DNA from: Corynebacterium sp. HMSC05H05
GTDB taxonomy: Bacteria > Actinomycetota > Actinomycetes > Mycobacteriales > Mycobacteriaceae
Assembly (NCBI RefSeq): GCF_001807265.1
Contig: NZ_KV788402.1
Coordinates: 689-64,688, forward strand
Direction: 5' to 3'
DNA: 64,000 nt
Below, in pieces: positions 60,564-64,000 of this stretch. A program made the position numbers and the translations under genes. The notes under the pieces are model-generated. The model was not told where the DNA came from. It did no database searches and was given only the letters and a program-made list of their open reading frames with translations. Every line of letters starts with the position of its first letter. Position 1 is the first letter of the stretch.

Positions 60564-62687
60564 CTACTTGTTGCCGTTGCGCTCGTCGATGATCTCCTGA
60601 GCGACGGACTGCGGAACCTCAGCGTAGGAGTCGAACACCATGGTGAAGTTCGCGCGGCCGGCGGTGGAGGAACGCAGATCGCCGATGTAGCCGAACATCT
60701 CGGACAGCGGCACCTTCGCCTTGACGACCTTCGCGCCGGAGCGGTCCTCCATAGCGAAGACCTGGCCGCGGCGGGAGCTGATGTCACCGTTGACGGTGCC
60801 CATGTACTCCTCCGGGGTCACAACCTCGACGGCCATGACCGGCTCGAGCAGGACCGGCTTCGCCTTGGCGACAGCTTCCTTCAGCACCTGGGAGCCAGCG
60901 AGCTTGAACGCCATTTCCGAGGAGTCGACGTCGTGGTAAGCGCCGTCCTCGAGGGTGGCCTTGATGTTCACCAGCGGGTAGCCGGCGAGGAAGCCGTACT
61001 GCATCGCGTCCTGGATACCAGCGTCGACGGACGGGATGTACTCCTTCGGCACGCGGCCACCGGTGACAGCGTTCTCGAACTTGTAGGAAGCGGACTCGCC
61101 CTCTTCCAGCTCCTCCGGGTCCGGGGAGTACGGCTCGATGGTGACGATGACCTTCGCGAACTGGCCGGAACCACCGGTCTGCTTCTTGTGGGTGTAGTCC
61201 AGGGACTCCACCTTCTTGCGGATGGTCTCGCGGTACGCAACCTGCGGGGAACCGATGTTCGCCTCGACCTTGAACTCGCGCTTCATGCGGTCCACCAGCA
61301 CGTCGAGGTGCAGCTCGCCCATGCCGCCGATGACGGTCTGGCCGGTCTCCTCGTCCAGCTGGACGGTGAAGGTCGGGTCCTCTTCGGCGAGCTTCTGAAT
61401 AGCGGTGCCCAGCTTCTCCTGGTCAGCCTTGGTCTTCGGCTCGATGGCCACCTGGATCACCGGATCCGGGAAGTCCATGGACTCGAGGATGATCGGGTGG
61501 TCCGGGTTGCACAGGGTGTCGCCCGTGGTGGTTTCCTTCAGACCGATGAACGCGTAGATGTTGCCGGCGTCGGCGTGCTCGACCGGGTTCTCCTTGTTCG
61601 CGTGCATCTGGAAGAGCTTGCCCACGCGCTCCTTCTTGGACTTCGTGGAGTTGAGCATCTGCTCGCCCGGGATAGCCTGGCCGGAGTAGACGCGCACGTA
61701 GGTGAGCTTGCCGAAGAACGGGTGCACGGCGATCTTGAACGCCAGAGCGGAGAACGGCTCCTCGACGGACGGCTTACGGGTCAGTTCCTCTTCACCGTCG
61801 ACGGAGGTGCCGTGGACGTCGCCGATGTCGATCGGGCTCGGCAGGTATGCGACGACAGCGTCGAGGATCGGCTCGATGCCCTTGTTGCGGTATGCGGTAC
61901 CGCAGAACACCGGGTAGATCTCGGAGGCGATGGTCATCTTGCGGATGGCTGCCTGGATCTCTTCCTTCGTCAGCTCCTCGCCGCCGAAGTACTTCTCCAT
62001 GAGCTCCTCGTCGGACTCTGCGACGGTCTCGAGCAGCTTCTCGCGGTACTCCTCAGCCTTCTCCTTGAGATCCTCCGGGATCTCCTGGATCTGCGGCGGG
62101 GTGCCGGTCTCGACCTTGCCCGGCCACATCAGGGCCTTCATGTCGATGAGGTCCACGACGCCGTCGAAGTCATCCTCAGCGCCGATCGGCAGCTGCATAA
62201 CCAACGGCTTCGCACCGAGGCGGTCAACGATGGTGCCGACGGTGTAGTAGAAGTCAGCGCCCAGCTTGTCCATCTTGTTGACGAAGCAGATACGCGGAAC
62301 GTCGTACTTCGCGGCCTGACGCCACACCTGCTCGGACTGCGGCTCCACACCCTCCTTGCCGTCGAACACGGCAACAGCGCCGTCGAGCACGCGCAGGGAG
62401 CGCTCCACCTCAACGGTGAAATCCACGTGACCCGGGGTGTCGATGATGTTGATCTGGTTGTTTTCCCAGAAGCAGGTCACGGCAGCGGACGTAATGGTGA
62501 TGCCGCGTTCCTTCTCCTGCTCCATCCAGTCAGTGGTCGCGCCACCATCGTGGGTCTCGCCAACCTTGCGGTTGATACCCGTGTAGAAGAGGATGCGCTC
62601 GGTGGTAGTGGTCTTACCAGCATCGATGTGGGCCATGATGCCGATGTTGCGGACCTTGTTCAGATCCTTAAGCACTTCTTGTGCCAC
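60564..62687 (-). CDS. fusA: Elongation factor G
   Basis: Ribosomal translocase GTPase, 707 residues. G1 [13 protein letters not shown] at 19-31, G3 DTPGHVDFT and G4 NKMDK; domains II to V follow to the C-terminus. GTG 62687 begins [16 protein letters not shown] with only a weak ribosome site. A large hairpin lies 120 to 185 bases upstream, between rpsG and fusA. The 324 bases to tuf hold the tuf promoter. Confidence 0.98.
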   Translation of the reverse strand: MAQEVLKDLNKVRNIGIMAHIDAGKTTTTERILFYTGINRKVGETHDGGATTDWMEQEKERGITITSAAVTCFWENNQINIIDTPGHVDFTVEVERSLRVLDGAVAVFDGKEGVEPQSEQVWRQAAKYDVPRICFVNKMDKLGADFYYTVGTIVDRLGAKPLVMQLPIGAEDDFDGVVDLIDMKALMWPGKVETGTPPQIQEIPEDLKEKAEEYREKLLETVAESDEELMEKYFGGEELTKEEIQAAIRKMTIASEIYPVFCGTAYRNKGIEPILDAVVAYLPSPIDIGDVHGTSVDGEEELTRKPSVEEPFSALAFKIAVHPFFGKLTYVRVYSGQAIPGEQMLNSTKSKKERVGKLFQMHANKENPVEHADAGNIYAFIGLKETTTGDTLCNPDHPIILESMDFPDPVIQVAIEPKTKADQEKLGTAIQKLAEEDPTFTVQLDEETGQTVIGGMGELHLDVLVDRMKREFKVEANIGSPQVAYRETIRKKVESLDYTHKKQTGGSGQFAKVIVTIEPYSPDPEELEEGESASYKFENAVTGGRVPKEYIPSVDAGIQDAMQYGFLAGYPLVNIKATLEDGAYHDVDSSEMAFKLAGSQVLKEAVAKAKPVLLEPVMAVEVVTPEEYMGTVNGDISSRRGQVFAMEDRSGAKVVKAKVPLSEMFGYIGDLRSSTAGRANFTMVFDSYAEVPQSVAQEIIDERNGNK

Positions 62688-62804
62688 GTTGATACCCCAA
62701 CTTTGAAGTCGTCGACGCCTTGCGGCGCCGTTGTCGGTCAGTTGTCCTTTGTCAATTCTGCCACCTTTTCACTGAAGTGGCAGCGTGAGGTTCGCCTCAG
62801 CTGG

Positions 62805-62864
62805 AAAAACCCGGAAACGCACCAGCTCGCTTCCCTGGGAAGCGGGTATGCAGTTTCCGGGTTT
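62805..62864 (-). terminator. Compound hairpin between rpsG and fusA
   Basis: Outer arms AAACCCGGAAAC / GTTTCCGGGTTT (62807-62818 with 62853-62864) are a perfect 12-bp stem. An inner GCTTCCC-T-GGGAAGC (62829-62843) forms a second stem. On the minus strand TTTTT follows the outer stem. It looks like a terminator or attenuator inside the str operon. Confidence 0.7.
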
Positions 62865-62888
62865 CCATGCTTCGCCTTGCTCCAGCGA

Positions 62889-63356
62889 TTACCAGCGGTA
62901 GTGGGCGAAGGCACGGTTGGCCTCGGCCATCTTGTGGGTGTCCTCGCGGCGCTTCACGGATGCGCCGAGACCGTTGGAAGCATCCAAGATCTCGTTGGCG
63001 AGGCGCTCCATCATGGAGTTCTCGCGACGCTGGCGGGTGAAGGTGACCAGCCAACGCAGGGCGAGGGTGGTGGAACGGGCCGGCTTGACGTCAACCGGCA
63101 CCTGGTAGGTCGCGCCACCGACACGGCGGGAGCGAACCTCGAGGTCCGGGCGGATGTTGCCGATTGCCTTCTCCAGGGTGCCCACCGGGTCGGTGCCGGT
63201 CTTCTCACGGCACTGCTCGAGAGCGCCGTAGACGATGCGCTCTGCGGTGGACTTCTTGCCGTCCCGCAGGATCTTGTTCACGAGCATGGTGACCAGCTCG
63301 GAGTTGTAAACCGGATCCTTGACTACGGGACGCTTCGGTGCTTGCTGCTTACGCAT
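62889..63356 (-). CDS. rpsG: 30S ribosomal protein S7
   Basis: Head-organising 16S rRNA-binding protein, 155 residues, starting [19 protein letters not shown]. The basic beta-hairpin [13 protein letters not shown] and the ending AFAHYRW are conserved. It lies three bases after rpsL. Confidence 0.98.
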   Translation of the reverse strand: MRKQQAPKRPVVKDPVYNSELVTMLVNKILRDGKKSTAERIVYGALEQCREKTGTDPVGTLEKAIGNIRPDLEVRSRRVGGATYQVPVDVKPARSTTLALRWLVTFTRQRRENSMMERLANEILDASNGLGASVKRREDTHKMAEANRAFAHYRW

Positions 63357-63359
63357 TGT

Positions 63360-63731
63360 TTACTGTCCCTTCTTCGCGCCGTAACGGGAGCGAGCCTGCT
63401 TGCGGTCCTTCACACCCTGGGTATCCAGAGCGCCACGGACGATCTTGTAGCGCACACCCGGCAGGTCCTTCACACGACCGCCGCGCACGAGCACCATGGA
63501 GTGCTCCTGCAGGTTGTGGCCCTCGCCCGGGATGTATGCGGAAACCTCGATGCCGGAGGTCAGGCGCACACGCGCGACCTTACGCAGAGCAGAGTTCGGC
63601 TTCTTCGGAGTGGTGGTGTACACACGGGTGCACACGCCGCGACGCTGCGGGGAACCCTTCAGCGCAGCGGTCGCCACCTTGGTGGACTTATCGTGGCGGC
63701 CCTTACGGACCAGCTGCTGAATAGTAGGCAT
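63360..63731 (-). CDS. rpsL: 30S ribosomal protein S12
   Basis: Decoding-centre protein, 123 residues. The streptomycin-resistance codons are wild-type by residue: Lys in [12 protein letters not shown] and Lys-type KDLPGVRYK in [15 protein letters not shown]. First gene of the rpsL-rpsG-fusA-tuf cluster. Its promoter should lie in 63732-63956, where I see no convincing -35/-10 pair. Confidence 0.98.
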   Translation of the reverse strand: MPTIQQLVRKGRHDKSTKVATAALKGSPQRRGVCTRVYTTTPKKPNSALRKVARVRLTSGIEVSAYIPGEGHNLQEHSMVLVRGGRVKDLPGVRYKIVRGALDTQGVKDRKQARSRYGAKKGQ

Positions 63732-63956
63732 TCACGCTCTTTCTGTTAGCGCTTCCCGCCCACACCCGGCCATACATGCAAAAATGGGGGCTCTTCTTCG
63801 GGGCCCTGCCGATTGCATGAACTACCGTGTGAACGAGTCGCATGGAGTTCGAGTACTTCGCACCGCGTGACACGGGCGAAACCTCGTCAAAACTACACCG
63901 AAAGAACGTCGCAAAGCAAACTGCGCCTTCGCACCCCTCCGGTTACACTGCTGCTA

Positions 63957-64000
63957 TGACTCCTTGGACGGGTGTCTCCCGCTCGCTGCGCGACGTGGCT
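63957..64000 (+). CDS. 5' end of an unidentified gene (runs off window)
   Basis: ATG 63957 opens a frame MTPWTGVSRSLRDVA that continues past the window end. TACACT, a good -10 box, ends six bases before the ATG, which fits a leaderless transcript divergent from rpsL. Too little is present to name a product. Confidence 0.45.

Overview
The window is high-GC actinobacterial DNA and almost certainly comes from a Corynebacterium. The evidence is the gene order rplM-rpsI / ESX-4 type VII secretion / truA / rplQ-rpoA-rpsD-rpsK-rpsM-infA, an S10-spc ribosomal block broken into pieces by accessory genes, a corynebacterial DUF6541 membrane protein, and TANNNT-type -10 boxes, some of them leaderless. 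The species cannot be named from the sequence. No rRNA, tRNA, CRISPR array or intact insertion sequence was seen.

Layout, left to right. 1-640: end of an HNH endonuclease gene. 740-1731: rpsI and rplM (minus). 2025-10794: a complete ESX-4 locus (two WXG100 proteins, a secretion-associated membrane protein, EccC, EccD, mycosin, EccB). 10836-13817: DUF6541 membrane protein and truA. 13924-17371: rplQ-rpoA-rpsD-rpsK-rpsM-infA. 17537-21137: an L,D-transpeptidase, map, adk and secY. 21138-21726: a repeat-bearing spacer. 21727-24427: rplO-rpmD-rpsE-rplR-rplF-rpsH. 24782-30468: first accessory insert (M20 amidohydrolase, DUF2786 protein, an unusual FdhD, an OFA-type transporter, an unknown protein). 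30667-31939: rplE-rplX-rplN. 32211-49062: second, larger accessory insert. 49193-54379: rpsQ back to rpsJ. 54970-58286: a six-gene Asp23/AmaP-type envelope operon. 58283-58963: an unknown protein. 59049-63731: tuf, fusA, rpsG, rpsL. The first codons of another gene close the window.

The second insert carries two paralogous small secreted proteins, a formate/nitrite channel, a tandem pair of dynamin-like membrane GTPases, and a probable organic-acid catabolic cluster: two class III CoA-transferases, a thiolase-fold protein, a DUF35 partner, a GAF/PucR-type regulator and a GntP permease. It then has thiD, a VbhA-type antitoxin with only a stub of its Fic partner, a PfkB sugar kinase and glmS. 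The catabolic cluster is the best candidate for an undescribed pathway. Its second CoA-transferase has lost the catalytic Asp. Its thiolase-like protein lacks both catalytic cysteines and sits next to DUF35, as in Ltp2-type retro-aldolases. Both flanking promoter regions share GGATATA elements that could bind the regulator encoded inside the cluster.

The strongest signal outside genes is a dispersed non-palindromic 11-mer, GCYTNTCGACG, mostly GCYTATCGACG. I find at least 25 exact copies on both strands, inside and between genes, where chance predicts fewer than one. Its role is unknown to me; an uptake-type signal, a Chi-like site or a chromosome-organising protein site are all possible.
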